This document shows, piece by piece, positions 34,189 through 34,521 of a stretch of 34,521 bases of DNA. Within the stretch, counting starts at the first letter, position 1, and the number at the start of each line of letters is the position of its first letter. The stretch comes from Minisyncoccota bacterium. Lineage in GTDB: Bacteria; Patescibacteriota; Minisyncoccia; Minisyncoccales; CSSED10-335. The notes beneath the pieces were generated by a model that saw only the letters and a program-made list of their open reading frames with translations, did not search any database and was not told the origin of the DNA. Location of the stretch: the NCBI GenBank assembly GCA_028701035.1, contig JAQVRO010000003.1, positions 1 to 34,521 of the forward strand, read 5' to 3'. A program made the translations under genes and the position numbers.

Positions 34189-34521
34189 TGAAGATCAAAA
34201 AGAAAATTAATCGTAAACCGGCAGACTATATCACGCCTTTGATTTTTTTCTTTATGTTTTTTATCTTAACACTTCTTATTGTTTCAAATATTCGCCTATA
34301 CCATAAAAGAGTTAGTATTGAAGAATATTTAGGTGGTAAAAAAGAAGAATTAATTTTGCTAGAACAAGAGGCCAAGACCAGTCTTAATGTTGATCCCAGC
34401 GAGGAAGCTTTTAATATTGAAAAGATGGCCAGAGAGCAACTACTTTTGAAAAAGCCTGGTGAGGAGGTAGTTATAATTAAGTATCCTGATACCGAAGAAG
34501 AGAAAGACGCTGAAGAAGAGA
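34188..34521 (+). CDS. FtsB/DivIC-like septum formation initiator, truncated by window end
   Basis: MKIKKKINRKPADYITPLIFFFMFFILTLLIVSNIRLYHKRV...NIEKMAREQLLLKKPGEEVVII; ATG overlaps the lepA stop. Confidence 0.75.
   Translation, partial: MKIKKKINRKPADYITPLIFFFMFFILTLLIVSNIRLYHKRVSIEEYLGGKKEELILLEQEAKTSLNVDPSEEAFNIEKMAREQLLLKKPGEEVVIIKYPDTEEEKDAEEE

Noticed and set aside
1-34521. Alternative genetic code (UGA as Gly/Trp, as in some CPR lineages)
   Set aside because: TGA is used as a normal terminator (for example murJ 32408-32410 and lepA 34186-34188) and genes read cleanly with the standard code.

Overview
AT-rich bacterial window in which every convincing gene is on the + strand. Gene content, streamlining, an FtsB/MurJ/LepA block and a VirD4-like ATPase fused to a zinc ribbon suggest Patescibacteria (CPR/Parcubacteria-like); this is inferred, not searched. 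Housekeeping content: glycosyltransferase, PolX, O-antigen ligase-like protein, MurB, HPF, SpeD/SpeE, SecA, SecD/SecF, PGK, RecJ-like, RNase H, RNase P RNA, MurJ, LepA, and an FtsB-like gene cut by the window edge. Accessory content: two AbiE-type modules, a Fic protein with a degenerate motif (HPF->QPF), an orphan HigA-like regulator, a DUF433/DUF5615 module and a GIY-YIG nuclease. The most interesting pattern is that accessory cassettes are repeatedly bounded by direct duplications of a neighbouring gene end or operator: a 41-bp exact repeat around GIY-YIG, a 40-bp repeat around HigA, a 93-bp repeat of the speE 3' end around DUF433/DUF5615, a TCGTATCA palindrome on both sides of Fic, and a ~127-bp tandem repeat of the rnhA 3' end. 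A second layer is intergenic repeats: nine 21-bp TTAAGG palindromes whose arms covary, plus a dispersed ~59-bp element abutting the promoters of secA, secD and rnpB. Also notable: a four-hairpin candidate RNA at 20389-20492, a structured speD leader, a parvulin-like insertion in SecD whose HILI strand is at the wrong end (possible circular permutation), and an uncharacterised membrane protein/VirD4-like ATPase pair. No search was run; family names come from reading motifs in the translations.
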